Below, one piece after another: positions 26,321-35,620 of a stretch of 64,000 nt of DNA. The notes under the pieces were generated by a model. The model did no database searches. It was not told the DNA's origin and saw only the letters and a list, made by a program, of their open reading frames with translations. The stretch is from CAMDPA01 sp964574325. Lineage in GTDB: Bacteria; Pseudomonadota; Alphaproteobacteria; Rhizobiales; Hyphomicrobiaceae. Numbering within the stretch: the stretch's first letter is position 1; every line of letters starts with the position of its first letter. The translations under genes were made by a program, and so were the position numbers. Location of the stretch: the NCBI GenBank assembly GCA_964574325.1, contig CAZNMY010000013.1, forward strand, positions 1 to 64,000, read 5' to 3'.

Positions 26321-27544
26321 TCACCGAGCCGTCCGCCGGTCGAGGCGTTGAAACAGAAGCGCAACGACGATTCCGGTCAGCGCGAACAGCGCCGCGCATG
26401 CCGACATCGCAGCAGCCGAGCCCCAGTATCCAATCATCAGGCCGACGAGGATCGGGCCGAGCGACTGCCCGGTGAAGAAGAAGAACGCATGCATCGAATA
26501 GGAAGACGAACGCGCGCTTGGTGCCAGCTCGACCGATTCGTTCTGTATCGCGCTGTGCAGCATCATGTAACCAAATCCGGTCACAGCGAAGGCAGCGACG
26601 ACAGCCGCCGCGGGAAGCCCCGCCGCAAGCGCCAGCAGTCCCGCAGCGCCCAGCACGCCACCCGTCGCCATCAGGGTGGTGCGGCCGAAGGTGCGCAACA
26701 ACCACGGAAGCACCAGCGTGAAGACAAGGCCGCCGATACCGATCCCGCCGATCGCGAAGCCCGCCTCCCGCGTCGCGCCGGTGCCGGCACGCGTCAGAAT
26801 ATCGGCAACGTAGGGCGTAACGCCCCACAGAGCGATGCCTTCGCCGACCAGGGCGAGGAAACACAGGTAGGCGCGTGGATTGGCAAAAACGAGCCGATAC
26901 CCGGCGATGGCGGCAGACACGCTGAAGCTTCGCTCGATCCGCTCCGGTGCTTCCCGCAGCATCGCGCTGGCGGCGATCGCGGCGACGAGAACGAGGGAGC
27001 CCGCCAGCAGCATCGTTCCCCGCCAGCCCAGCGTTTCGGCGAGCAGACCCGCAACGCTGCCGCCCACGATCTGGCCGGCGAGCCCCGCGCCGACGAAGCG
27101 GCCGATGGCGATCTGGCGTGCGGGCCCGGTATATCGATCGCCGAGCAGCGCCATGCCCGAGGGGATCGTGCCGCCGCCGCCGATCCCGCCGAAGAACCGC
27201 AGCAGCAGCAGTACACCGATGGTCGGCGCGAACGCCCCTGCGAGCAGGGTCAGGGCCAACAGCCACAGCGCCGCCCGCAACAGGCGCGACTTGCCCCATA
27301 TGTCACCGATCGGGCCCAGAATCGGCTGGAACAGAGCGAACGGCAACGCATAGGCCGAGGACAGCAACGCTGCCGTCGGCACGGAGACGGCGAAGTCTCC
27401 CGCGATCAGCGTGATCATGGGATCGATCGATCGGCCCGACGTCGAAGCCGCAAACGAGCACAGCGCGAAAACCCAGAGGATCATGTGGTCAGCGATTTCC
27501 TGCCCTGACGGGAATGTCTTGATTCGACCACCACAGGCCTCCAT
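26321..27544 (-). CDS. Major facilitator superfamily transporter
   Basis: A 407-residue protein with about twelve predicted membrane helices. The loop between helices 2 and 3 reads GPIGDIWGKSRLLR, the MFS signature, and the sequence GGIGGGGTIPSGMALLGDRY follows the drug-efflux-like pattern in helices 4-5. Substrate is unknown. ATG 27544 is the first start; ATG 27484 (MILWVFALCSF) would begin directly at helix 1 and is equally possible. It is divergent from the S10 peptidase gene. Confidence 0.87.
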   Translation of the reverse strand: MEACGGRIKTFPSGQEIADHMILWVFALCSFAASTSGRSIDPMITLIAGDFAVSVPTAALLSSAYALPFALFQPILGPIGDIWGKSRLLRAALWLLALTLLAGAFAPTIGVLLLLRFFGGIGGGGTIPSGMALLGDRYTGPARQIAIGRFVGAGLAGQIVGGSVAGLLAETLGWRGTMLLAGSLVLVAAIAASAMLREAPERIERSFSVSAAIAGYRLVFANPRAYLCFLALVGEGIALWGVTPYVADILTRAGTGATREAGFAIGGIGIGGLVFTLVLPWLLRTFGRTTLMATGGVLGAAGLLALAAGLPAAAVVAAFAVTGFGYMMLHSAIQNESVELAPSARSSSYSMHAFFFFTGQSLGPILVGLMIGYWGSAAAMSACAALFALTGIVVALLFQRLDRRTAR

Positions 27545-27661
27545 TTTGCTGGATCACTGGCCCGCCCGTGGCCCCAGGGAGCAATCACAGTGCACCGCGA
27601 CCGCGACAGCAGACGAGTTGATGCCCGTCAGCGATCACTGGCGCGCCCTCGCAACGGTAGC

Positions 27662-29344
27662 ATGCTCGCTGCTTCGGGAGCAGCATCGGCATTGCTCTGG
27701 TTGCTCTTTCTGTTCGCCGGATCGGCCGGCCCGCTGTCGGCTCAGGACGCGCCGCCGCGTCTGGTGGAGAGAATTCCCGAGGCCGCGCTCGCTCCGCTGC
27801 CGGAACCGCGGGTGACGCAGCACACGCTGACGCTTGCCGATCGCACGCTGCGCTTCAAGGCGACGGCGGGTGCTTTGGCGATCGCGAATGCGGAGCGCGA
27901 TGTTCAAGCCGACGTCGCTTTCATCTCCTATGCGCTGGAAGGCGCGGCCGGCGGCAACAGGCCGGTGGTGTTCGCTTTCAACGGCGGACCCGGCTCCGCC
28001 TCGGTCTGGTTGCAACTCGGTACGATCGGCCCGTGGCACGTGCCGATGACGGGTGAGACCGTGTCCACTGCGGGCACGCCCGTCCTCGGTGCCAACCGCG
28101 ATACGTGGCTGGATTTCGCCGACCTCGTGTTCATCGATCCTCCCGGCACCGGTTACAGTGCGGTCTGGCCGCCGTCGAAGGGGAGCGGGCCTGCAACGGG
28201 GCCGGCCGCCGGCTTCTACCGCGATCCCGTGGTGCCGGCCGCCCGTCGCGAGCGACGCGATCCGCCCAGAACCGCCGCCCGCGTCCCCGGCGCGCGCCAC
28301 ATCGGTGGCCCCGAATGGTTCTGGTCGGTCGAAGGCGATGTCGTCACGTTCGCCGAGTTCATCGACGGCTGGCTCGAGCGCTACGGCCGCAAGACTGCCC
28401 CGACCGTGATAGTCGGCGAAAGCTACGGCGGATTTCGCGCGCCTCTCATCGCGGAGCATCTGTCGTCGGTTCATTCCCGGCGCGTCGCGGCGATGGTTCT
28501 GGTATCGCCGGTGCTCGACTTCGATGGACGACGGGGATGGCGGACGCCGCAGCATTATGTGTCGCTGTTGCCGTCGATCGCCGCGACGGCGTGGGAGCGG
28601 GCAGGCGCCGAGCCGTCGCGCCAGATCCTGGCCGAGGCGGAGACTTATGCGGCGAGCGAGTACCTCGTCGATCTGATGCGCGGCCCGCGAGATGCAGCAG
28701 CGCTCGGCCGGATGTCGGAGCGCGTTGCGGCCTTCAGCCGGATTCCCGTCGACACCGTCATGAAGCTGAGCGCGCGGCTGTCTCTCGGCAGCTTCGTCGA
28801 CAACAGCCCGCAGCTGGCCAATCAGGTCGTATCTCTCTACGACGCCGGAATGACCGGTTTGAAAGCGCCACCACGGCGAGGCCGCGGCGGATTTTCGGAT
28901 CCTTTCACGACGGGTCTCAACGCCCCCCTCACCGCTGCCATGGACGTTCTGCACGAGCGTCTGGGATGGCAACCCGCGCGGCCCTACGTGATGCTCTCAG
29001 GAGCTGTGAACCGGCGGTGGCGGTGGCCCAACGCGCCGCATGCCCCGGAAGTGATGGCCGTGCTGACGGACTTGCACCGGAATCAGCCGCAACTGCGCAC
29101 CCTGGTCGCCCACGGATACACCGATCTGGTCACGCCCTATTTCGCGAGCGTGGCGCAGTTGGCCCAGCTTCCTTCGCACGGTCCGGAGAACCGTATCTCC
29201 TTGGAGGTCTTCGCGGGAGGGCATATGTTCTACAGCCGGAACGGCTCACGTGCCCGTTTCCGCAGCGCTGCCGAGCGGATGCTCAGCGAGGCGCTCGGAA
29301 CCGGCGTCAAGAAGCCGAGCGGCGAAACGGGGGAGATGCCTTGA
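27662..29344 (+). CDS. Exported S10-family serine carboxypeptidase-like protein
   Basis: About 560 residues, an alpha/beta-hydrolase of the serine carboxypeptidase family. ATG 27662 gives a clean signal peptide (ASALLWLLFLFAGSAGPLSA, then QDAP). The oxyanion region is FNGGPGSASVWLQLG, the nucleophile is in GESYGGFRAP, the Asp is in VAHGYTDLVTPYFA and the His is in FAGGHMFYSR, so the triad is complete. A Pro/Arg-rich stretch of about 45 residues (around WPPSKGSGPATGPAAG to GARHIGGPEW) precedes the WSVEGDV segment and looks like an insertion. Likely periplasmic. It is coupled to the next gene by TGATG. Confidence 0.85.
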   Translation: MLAASGAASALLWLLFLFAGSAGPLSAQDAPPRLVERIPEAALAPLPEPRVTQHTLTLADRTLRFKATAGALAIANAERDVQADVAFISYALEGAAGGNRPVVFAFNGGPGSASVWLQLGTIGPWHVPMTGETVSTAGTPVLGANRDTWLDFADLVFIDPPGTGYSAVWPPSKGSGPATGPAAGFYRDPVVPAARRERRDPPRTAARVPGARHIGGPEWFWSVEGDVVTFAEFIDGWLERYGRKTAPTVIVGESYGGFRAPLIAEHLSSVHSRRVAAMVLVSPVLDFDGRRGWRTPQHYVSLLPSIAATAWERAGAEPSRQILAEAETYAASEYLVDLMRGPRDAAALGRMSERVAAFSRIPVDTVMKLSARLSLGSFVDNSPQLANQVVSLYDAGMTGLKAPPRRGRGGFSDPFTTGLNAPLTAAMDVLHERLGWQPARPYVMLSGAVNRRWRWPNAPHAPEVMAVLTDLHRNQPQLRTLVAHGYTDLVTPYFASVAQLAQLPSHGPENRISLEVFAGGHMFYSRNGSRARFRSAAERMLSEALGTGVKKPSGETGEMP

Positions 29345-30321
29345 TGAATATGCCAATTCCAATTGCGGCCGCGGCTGCTCTAGTCCTGTGCGCAGCGCAC
29401 GCCGCACAAGCGCAGCAATGGCCCACGCGGCCTATAACGATGGTCATTCCGTTCGCCGCGGGCGGTCCCGTCGATACGGTCGGGCGGCTCCTCGGCCAGT
29501 ATGTCGGAGACAACCTCGGCCATCAGATGGTGATCGAGAATGCCGGCGGCGCCGGCGGAATGATCGGGTCGGCCCGGGTCGCGAAAGCCGAGCCCGACGG
29601 CTACACCGTCCTGCTCGGTGGCAGCGCCGTGCTGGCCCTCAACCAGGCGATCTACAAGAAGCCGTTGGTCGACGGAGCCAAAGATTTCACATTTGTCTCG
29701 ATGTTTGCCGACAGCGCGCGCCTGCTGCTCGTGCGCAAGGATTTCCCGGCGAACAACCTGAAGGAGTTCGTGGCGTACGCGAAACAGAACGTATCGAAGA
29801 TGCAATACGGCTCTGCCGGGATCGGCTCGGGCAGCCACGTCTGCGCCGTGCTCCTCGACGCTGTCGTCGGCACCAAGGTGCCTCACGTTCCCTACCGTGG
29901 CTCTGCGCTCGCGATGCAGGATCTCGTTGCGGGTCGCCTCGATTACGTCGCCGAGCAGATCTCGACCGCCGTCGGCCACGTGCAGGGCGGCTCCATCCGT
30001 GCGATTTCGTTGATGGGTCTCGATCGCTCGAACGTCGTGCCTGATATCCCGACCGCCGCCGAAGAAGGGTTCAAGGGCCTCGATTGCGGATCGTGGGCGG
30101 CACTCGTCTATCCCAAGGGTGTGCCGGACCCGATCGTTCAGAAGCTTGCCGCCGCCATCGACAAGGCTTTGGACAATCCGGCCCTGAAGGCGAGCTACGA
30201 CAAGATCGGCGTGTCCATCCCGGCCAAAGACAGGCGCACCCCGGCATACCTCGCGAAGTACACGCCCGAGGAGATCGAGCGTTGGGGCAAGGCGATCCGA
30301 GCCGCCGGAATTTCGAACTGA
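29344..30321 (+). CDS. Bug-family (TctC) tripartite tricarboxylate transporter binding protein
   Basis: A 325-residue periplasmic binding protein. A signal peptide (IPIAAAAALVLCAAHAAQA) is followed by the family start WPTRPITMVIPFAAGGPVD, then the ligand loop ENAGGAGGMIGSARVAKAEPDGYT and YGSAGIGSGSHVCAVLLD. Bug proteins bind carboxylates and deliver them to TctAB permeases. Its start overlaps the S10 peptidase stop. No tctAB is adjacent; tctBA lies about 7.4 kb downstream on the other strand and is a candidate partner. Confidence 0.92.
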   Translation: MNMPIPIAAAAALVLCAAHAAQAQQWPTRPITMVIPFAAGGPVDTVGRLLGQYVGDNLGHQMVIENAGGAGGMIGSARVAKAEPDGYTVLLGGSAVLALNQAIYKKPLVDGAKDFTFVSMFADSARLLLVRKDFPANNLKEFVAYAKQNVSKMQYGSAGIGSGSHVCAVLLDAVVGTKVPHVPYRGSALAMQDLVAGRLDYVAEQISTAVGHVQGGSIRAISLMGLDRSNVVPDIPTAAEEGFKGLDCGSWAALVYPKGVPDPIVQKLAAAIDKALDNPALKASYDKIGVSIPAKDRRTPAYLAKYTPEEIERWGKAIRAAGISN

Positions 30322-30346
30322 GGCTCACGCGCCTCCCGAACACCGA

Positions 30347-30374
30347 GGGCGGCGGCTCCGGCCGCCACCCCTTT
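30347..30374 (+). terminator. Probable terminator after Bug protein gene
   Basis: GGGCGGCGGC (30347-30356) pairs 9 of 10 with GCCGCCACCC (30361-30370) around a four-base loop, followed by a short CTTT. The T tract is weak. Confidence 0.5.
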
Positions 30375-30510
30375 CCGACCGTCGCCCGCTCGCGTGAATT
30401 CGACAGCGACAGCAAAGCCCACCTTATCTCCCCGGCGTTTCCCCTTGCGGTCGGTGCGGGCCGCTGGCAGCTTTGCTGCGTCTCCACTCTCGTTCGGGAT
30501 GAGGCGGCGC

Positions 30511-31707
30511 ATGCAGATGTCGGAAGGCGAGGCAGGTCACGTCGAGCCGCCGGTCCAGACGCTTCGCGGGCGCGTGTTCGAGATCATCGAGCATGGGCGG
30601 CGTCGCGACCTCGGGGCGCGCATCGTCGATGGTGTACTGATCGCCCTGATCGTGGGCAATGTCCTCGCTGTGATCGCGCAAAGCGTGCCGGAAGTGGCGG
30701 CCCGGCATGGCGATGCCCTGCAGAGGTTCGACCGGCTGTGCGTCGCCGTCTTCGCGATCGAGTACGTCGTGCGCCTGTGGGTGGCGCCCGAGCATCCGAT
30801 TGCGCGGGGATCGACGGCGCTGTCCGCGCGGTGGCGCTCTGCAGGCACGCCGATGATGGTGATCGATGCGCTGGCACTGGTGCCGCTGCTGATCGAATTG
30901 GTCTATCCCGGTGATGCCACGGCGAGGCTCGCTCGCCTCGTGCGGTTCCTGAAGCTGGCGCGATACTCGCCGGCGCTCGCCACGATCGGCCGGGTCATCA
31001 AGGCGGAGCGCCGCGCGTTGCTCGCGTGTCTCATCATCATATCGGGCGTTCTGCTGGGGGCCGCTGCCGTCATGATGACCGTCGAAGGCCGCCAGCAGCC
31101 CGACAGGCTCGGCGATCTGCCGAAGGCGCTGTGGTGGTCGGCATCGATGCTGGCGAAAGTCGGCGGGGGCGAGCTGGAGCCGGCCACCGCACTCGGCCGC
31201 ATCGTCGCCGCCGTTACCGTGATGCTCGGCATTCTCTGTTTCGCGCTACCGGTGGCCATTCTCGGGCGCGGCTTCTACGACGAGATCCGCCGCCGTGATT
31301 TCGTCGTCACGTTCGCGATGGTGGCGCGAATTCCGCTGTTCGCCCGGCTCGATCCGGCTGCTCTCGCTGAAATCGTCGGCACCATCCGCGCTCGCACGGT
31401 GCCGCCGCATGCCGTCATCATCCGGAGGGGAGAACGGAGCGATGCGATGTATCTGATCGCCGCGGGCTCGGTCGATGTCGCGCTCGCGGAAGGCGGTACA
31501 CGGAGGCTGGTGCAGGGCGATTTCTTCGGCGAGATGGCGCTGTTGTCGCGCGAGGCCCGCAGCGCCACCGTCACTGCCGCCGTGACCACGGACCTGCTGA
31601 TCATCGAAGCCGTGGAGTTCCTCCGCCTGTGCGAGCGCCTTCCCGAAATGCGGGAGCGGGTCGAGACCGTCGCGACGATGCGACGAGACGGACTTGCATC
31701 GACGTGA
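30511..31707 (+). CDS. Six-helix ion channel with C-terminal cyclic-nucleotide-binding domain
   Basis: About 398 residues from ATG 30511 (an upstream frame reaches 30394). It has voltage-sensor-like helices S1-S4, with an Arg-containing S4 (ARLARLVRFLKLARYSPALA). A pore helix follows in KALWWSASM, then S6 (VMLGILCFALPVAILGRGF) and a cyclic-nucleotide domain with GDFFGEMALLSREARSATV, including the Glu and Arg of the phosphate-binding cassette. This is the MloK1-like plan. The pore filter, normally TVGYGD, reads AKVGGGELEP here. The channel may therefore not be K+-selective or may not conduct. Confidence 0.85.
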   Translation: MQMSEGEAGHVEPPVQTLRGRVFEIIEHGRRRDLGARIVDGVLIALIVGNVLAVIAQSVPEVAARHGDALQRFDRLCVAVFAIEYVVRLWVAPEHPIARGSTALSARWRSAGTPMMVIDALALVPLLIELVYPGDATARLARLVRFLKLARYSPALATIGRVIKAERRALLACLIIISGVLLGAAAVMMTVEGRQQPDRLGDLPKALWWSASMLAKVGGGELEPATALGRIVAAVTVMLGILCFALPVAILGRGFYDEIRRRDFVVTFAMVARIPLFARLDPAALAEIVGTIRARTVPPHAVIIRRGERSDAMYLIAAGSVDVALAEGGTRRLVQGDFFGEMALLSREARSATVTAAVTTDLLIIEAVEFLRLCERLPEMRERVETVATMRRDGLAST

Positions 31708-31726
31708 TCGGCGCAGGCCCTCTCAC

Positions 31727-32401
31727 TCAAGGCTTGCCCAGGACGCGTCCGTGCAGCCAGACGAGCAACATCGTGAGGACGCCCAGTCCGGCCATCGCGA
31801 GGGTGATCTGCGTCATGGCGACGGCGAGGCTGTCCTTGCCCAGGCTGCTGCCGGCGAGCGCCACGATCGCCGTGCTCGGCAGGTAGCCGGCCGCGGTTCC
31901 GATCAGGAACGTGCGCTGCGAGGTCGGGAGCACGCCGAGCATCACATTGACGAGTATCCCGGGCACCGGGAGTTGCCGGGCGACGAAGATGGTGGTGACG
32001 GTCGGGTTCGCCAGCACCTTGCGGAGGGCATCGCTGGCGCCGGTCATGCGGCTCTCGGCCCAACCGCGCCCGCTCCAACGGGCGAACTGGAACGCACCCC
32101 ACGAGCCCGCAATGCTGGAAACGAGTGCCACGATGCCGCCTGCGACGAAGCCGAACAGCGCACCGGCGAGCGCACTCAGCGCCAGCCGCGGCACGCCCAG
32201 CGCGATGGCGCCGATCGTACCGGCAGCGAATACGGCATAGGCGCTCCAGCCATAGGAACGGATCTGCTGCTTCAGCGCCTGCAGATCACCGATCCACTGC
32301 TTGAGCGGTGTGAAGTGGAGGACCAGCACGAGGCCGGCAACTCCCAGCGCGAGCACCAGCAGGCGCCGGGTCTCGGCACTCGTATCGTTGAGATCTTTCA
32401 T
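31727..32401 (-). CDS. TVP38/TMEM64 (VTT/DedA-like) membrane protein
   Basis: A 224-residue polytopic protein with the VTT-domain pattern: LALSALAGALFGFVAGGIVA, GSWGAFQFARWSGRG, and FVARQLPVPGILVNVMLGV followed by LIGTAAGYLPSTAIVALAGS. DedA/VTT proteins have been implicated in moving polyprenyl phosphates or phospholipids across the membrane. It ends just upstream of a GT2 gene that would make polyprenyl-phosphate sugars, which fits that role. ATG 32401 (MKDLND) begins directly before helix 1; the longer frame to 32569 overlaps the GT2 gene. Confidence 0.87.
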   Translation of the reverse strand: MKDLNDTSAETRRLLVLALGVAGLVLVLHFTPLKQWIGDLQALKQQIRSYGWSAYAVFAAGTIGAIALGVPRLALSALAGALFGFVAGGIVALVSSIAGSWGAFQFARWSGRGWAESRMTGASDALRKVLANPTVTTIFVARQLPVPGILVNVMLGVLPTSQRTFLIGTAAGYLPSTAIVALAGSSLGKDSLAVAMTQITLAMAGLGVLTMLLVWLHGRVLGKP

Positions 32402-32442
32402 CGCAGCGTGCGCCGGAGCCTGCCCACTGAGAAGCCTGCCCG

Positions 32443-33246
32443 CTATTCTGTCGTCGAGCGACGCGGCGTCTCGCCCCGAGGCTTCATTCGGCTGGCGAGG
32501 TCCGAGACCTGACGGCCCTCGGGCAGGTCCTGGACGATCGTCGGTACACGGGTCCGGTAACGCAGCCATGTCACACCGAAGAGATCGTAGAGGCCGACGA
32601 TGGCGCGCACGAAGTTGGAGTATTTGGAGACCCCGGCGATGCGCTGGCGGTCGTTGACGGGTTCGTAGGCGACCTCGTGTCCGTAGGTGATGAACAGGGC
32701 CGGCAGATAGCGGTGCATCGAGGTGAAGAACGGCAGCCTCAGGAATGCCTCGCGCCAGTACACTTTGATGCCGCAGCCGGTGTCCGGGCAGTTGTCCTTC
32801 AGAACCGTGTCACGGATCCAGTTGGCCCATCGCGAAGCCCAACGCTTGGAACCGTCGGCCTGCCGGTTGATGCGAACGCCGCCGACGAGCGCGGGGCCCT
32901 TCATTCCCGGAGCGGCGAGACGGGCCAGCAGCTTCGGAATGTCGCGGGGATCGTTCTGGCCGTCGCCGTCCATGGTCGCGATGACCGAGCAACTGGCGGC
33001 GAGAATGCCGGTGCGCATCGCCGTGCTCTGGCCGGAGCGCGCGCCGTGGCGGAGGTAGCGCAAGCCGGGGTAGCTGCCCGCCTCGATCATCGCTTTGATT
33101 TCGTCGGGCGTCGCGTCGTCGCTGCCGTCGTCGATCACGATCACCTCGCCGAGCACGTCGGCTGGCACGTGCTCGTAGGTCTCCTTGACGAGGCGGCCGA
33201 TGTTGCCGGCTTCGTTGAGAGCGGGAATGACGACGGATACGCGCAT
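32443..33246 (-). CDS. GT2 glycosyltransferase, dolichol/polyprenyl-phosphate sugar synthase type
   Basis: A 267-residue GT-A enzyme: SVVIPALNEAGNIGRLV, VIVIDDGSDDATPDEI, then the metal motif TMDGDGQNDPRDIP with HGARSGQSTAMRTG between them. The DGDGQ(N)DP signature is typical of DPM1/ArnC-type enzymes that transfer a sugar from a nucleotide to undecaprenyl or dolichyl phosphate. No C-terminal membrane helices are evident. It starts at ATG 33246 after GGGGAG. The GT39 gene is divergent, 227 bases away, and could use the lipid-linked sugar. Confidence 0.9.
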   Translation of the reverse strand: MRVSVVIPALNEAGNIGRLVKETYEHVPADVLGEVIVIDDGSDDATPDEIKAMIEAGSYPGLRYLRHGARSGQSTAMRTGILAASCSVIATMDGDGQNDPRDIPKLLARLAAPGMKGPALVGGVRINRQADGSKRWASRWANWIRDTVLKDNCPDTGCGIKVYWREAFLRLPFFTSMHRYLPALFITYGHEVAYEPVNDRQRIAGVSKYSNFVRAIVGLYDLFGVTWLRYRTRVPTIVQDLPEGRQVSDLASRMKPRGETPRRSTTE

Positions 33247-33473
33247 CGGGGAGCTCCCCTCGAATTTCGCAGTGCAGATCAATTCGCAGTTCTGTTCAAT
33301 TCGAAGTGCCGGAGCGATGGTTTTGCAGCGCCGACGACGCAACCTCCGGATCAGGAGAACGCCACCGGATCGGTCGCGGGTCGGCCGGTCGGGCTCTATA
33401 GGCTTCTCGCACCGCACACAACCATGTAAATGGGCCCAAATGCGGCTGCGGGTCGAGTCGAAAAGGGAAAAGC

Positions 33474-34970
33474 GTGCAGAGGCCGAACCCATCCGAGGCG
33501 AACGTGCAACGCGACATCTGGCGCCGACGGCTCTGGTTGGCGCTGGGCGCGATATTGGTCGTCAGGCTGGCGGCGCTGGCGGTCAACCCGACGGACCTGT
33601 TCTTCGACGAGGCGCAGTACTGGACGTGGAGCCTGGAGCCCGCGTTCGGCTACTATTCGAAGCCGCCGCTGATCGCCTGGCTGATCGCACTGGCGACGGG
33701 CGTCTGCGGATCGGCAGAATATTGCATCAGGCTGCCCTCCCCGCTCATTCATACAGTTACGGCCGCAGCTTTGTTCATGCTCGGCAGCCGGCTCTATTCG
33801 GCGCGCACCGGATTTCTCGCCGCCGTCGCATTCGCGACGCTGCCGGGTGTTTCGCTGTCGGCCGGCATCATTTCGACGGACGTCCCGCTGCTCGCGTGCT
33901 GGGCGCTGGCGCTCGTCGGCTTTGCGGCCTTGATCGACGACCGCGAGGCGCAGTGGCCGTGGCTGTTGCTGGGGACGGCGCTGGGGCTCGGGCTCAACGC
34001 CAAGTACGCCATGGCCTATTTCGTGCTGTGCGGCGGGATCTATATCGCGATGTCGCCGAACCGCCGCTGGCTGCTGCGGGACCGCCGCCTGTGGCAGGCG
34101 CTGGCGCTCGGCATCGCGCTGATCGCGCCGAACCTGATCTGGAATGCATCCAACGGTTTTGCGACGTTCTCGCACACGGCCGACAATGCGAAGTGGGGCG
34201 GCTCCCTGTTCCACCCGGGCAAGGCGCTGGAGTTCCTGGGGGCGCAGTTCGGTGTTTTCGGGCCGGTGCTGTTCGGCGCGCTGCTCGTCGCGGTATGGCG
34301 CTGGTGGAAGCATGGTCTCGGCGACCGTGAGCGGATGCTGCTCGCGTTCTCGTTGCCGATCGTCGTCATTGTGACCACCCAGGCGTTCATCTCGCGGGCA
34401 CATGCGAACTGGGCGGCGCCGGCTTACGTTTCCGCGACCCTGCTGGTGGTGGCGGTGCTGGAGCGCGAAGCCGAGCAGCGCTGGCTCAAGGCCTCGTTCT
34501 GGGTCAATGGGGCGGTCATGGCCGTCATGATCGTCGCGGTCGGATTCGCGGGGCGGTTCGCGCTCCCCGGCGGTGCGGATCCTTTTTCGCGCACGCTCGG
34601 CTGGAGGACGGTCGCGGAGGCCACGCGCGCAAAACTCGATGCTGCGCGCATCCTGCGCCGGCCCTTCGGCTCGGTCATCACCGATGAGCGCGCGCTGACG
34701 GCGGAGCTGCTGTACTATATGCGGGCCGATGATACCCCGGTTCTGGCCTGGCTCGGCCGGTCCAGGCCGCAGGACCACTACGAGTTGAAGCGCCCCTTCG
34801 CGAAGGGGGCGCCGGAGCCCGTGCTGCTCGTTGCCCTGCGCGAGAACAGCGCGGCGATCACCGGTCGATTCGAGAAGGTCCAGCGTCTCACCAGCGACAT
34901 ACTACCGGCGGGGCGCGGTCCCGGCCGCCGCGTCACGTTCTATGCACTGAGCGGTTTCCGCGGACACTGA
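33474..34970 (+). CDS. GT39/ArnT-like membrane glycosyltransferase
   Basis: A 498-residue GT-C enzyme with about ten to twelve helices. The first periplasmic loop has DLFFDEAQYWTWSLEPAFGY, with the acidic pair typical of ArnT/PMT enzymes, followed by YYSKPPLIAWLIAL. Members move a sugar from a polyprenyl phosphate carrier to lipid A, protein or another acceptor on the outer face of the inner membrane. The start is GTG 33474. A C-terminal soluble domain has VLLVALRENSAAITGRFEK. It pairs logically with the divergent GT2 gene. Confidence 0.88.
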   Translation: MQRPNPSEANVQRDIWRRRLWLALGAILVVRLAALAVNPTDLFFDEAQYWTWSLEPAFGYYSKPPLIAWLIALATGVCGSAEYCIRLPSPLIHTVTAAALFMLGSRLYSARTGFLAAVAFATLPGVSLSAGIISTDVPLLACWALALVGFAALIDDREAQWPWLLLGTALGLGLNAKYAMAYFVLCGGIYIAMSPNRRWLLRDRRLWQALALGIALIAPNLIWNASNGFATFSHTADNAKWGGSLFHPGKALEFLGAQFGVFGPVLFGALLVAVWRWWKHGLGDRERMLLAFSLPIVVIVTTQAFISRAHANWAAPAYVSATLLVVAVLEREAEQRWLKASFWVNGAVMAVMIVAVGFAGRFALPGGADPFSRTLGWRTVAEATRAKLDAARILRRPFGSVITDERALTAELLYYMRADDTPVLAWLGRSRPQDHYELKRPFAKGAPEPVLLVALRENSAAITGRFEKVQRLTSDILPAGRGPGRRVTFYALSGFRGH

Positions 34971-35098
34971 GCCCGCCGGTGATCGCCTGTTGACGCCCAC
35001 CAGCGGGCTTATCGGCAGGCGCGCGACTCGCGCTATCGTCCCCACGTTGTCCACAGCCCGTGCACAGATTGTGCGGGGGCATTCCGCAGGGGGCATGA

Positions 35099-35527
35099 AT
35101 GTCCAGCCATCGCACCATGAAGGATCTGGCAGAGAATCCTTCTGCCGTTCGGGCACTTGCGCGCTATCTGCTGCTGCTCGTCGGTCGTGACGATACCCAG
35201 GCGTGGACCGACTGGGAGGTCGATTTTCTCGAGGGCATGGCGACGCGCGAGAGCGACGAGCCGCTGTCGATGCGCCAGCGCGAGGTGCTGACCGAGTTGA
35301 AGAGCGCGGCTGAACGGCATTCGCAGATCGACGGCATGAGCGTGCGCTCGCTGATCGAGCGGTGCTGGCTCGAACGCGCCGATCTCGACAGCGACGAGGA
35401 CCAGGACTTCATCGTTGGCCTGCGCGCATCGGGCCAGCAAACGGTGACGGGGCGTCAGCGCTGGCGCCTCGTGCGTTGCTGCCGGGAACTCGGCGTCATC
35501 GAAGCCTATCAGGGCATCTCCGCCTGA
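35099..35527 (+). CDS. Small hypothetical protein
   Basis: A 142-residue soluble, acidic, helix-rich protein without recognised domain. Notable segments are AVRALARYLLLLVGRDDTQA, DWEVDFLEGMATRESDEPLS and the C-terminal WRLVRCCRELGVIEAYQGIS. The start was chosen at ATG 35099, preceded by GCAGGGGG. It lies 84 bases upstream of the GbsR-type regulator on the same strand, but the operator between them suggests separate transcription. Confidence 0.7.
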   Translation: MSSHRTMKDLAENPSAVRALARYLLLLVGRDDTQAWTDWEVDFLEGMATRESDEPLSMRQREVLTELKSAAERHSQIDGMSVRSLIERCWLERADLDSDEDQDFIVGLRASGQQTVTGRQRWRLVRCCRELGVIEAYQGISA

Positions 35528-35602
35528 GACGACGAGATCGGCTGCCGCTGCAGTCGATCTGTAAACCGGAAGATGTTGACCGGCGGCTGGTTCTGTGCGA
35601 AA

Positions 35603-35620
35603 TTTCTGTCATGACAGAAA
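35603..35620. promoter_or_regulatory. 18-bp perfect palindrome, probable operator over regulator start codon
   Basis: TTTCTGTCATGACAGAAA is exactly self-complementary and contains the ATG at 35611. A related site lies before the next gene (36267-36284). The shared core is TTTCTGT-N4-ACAGAAA. Most likely the binding site for the adjacent GbsR-type regulator. Confidence 0.8.
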
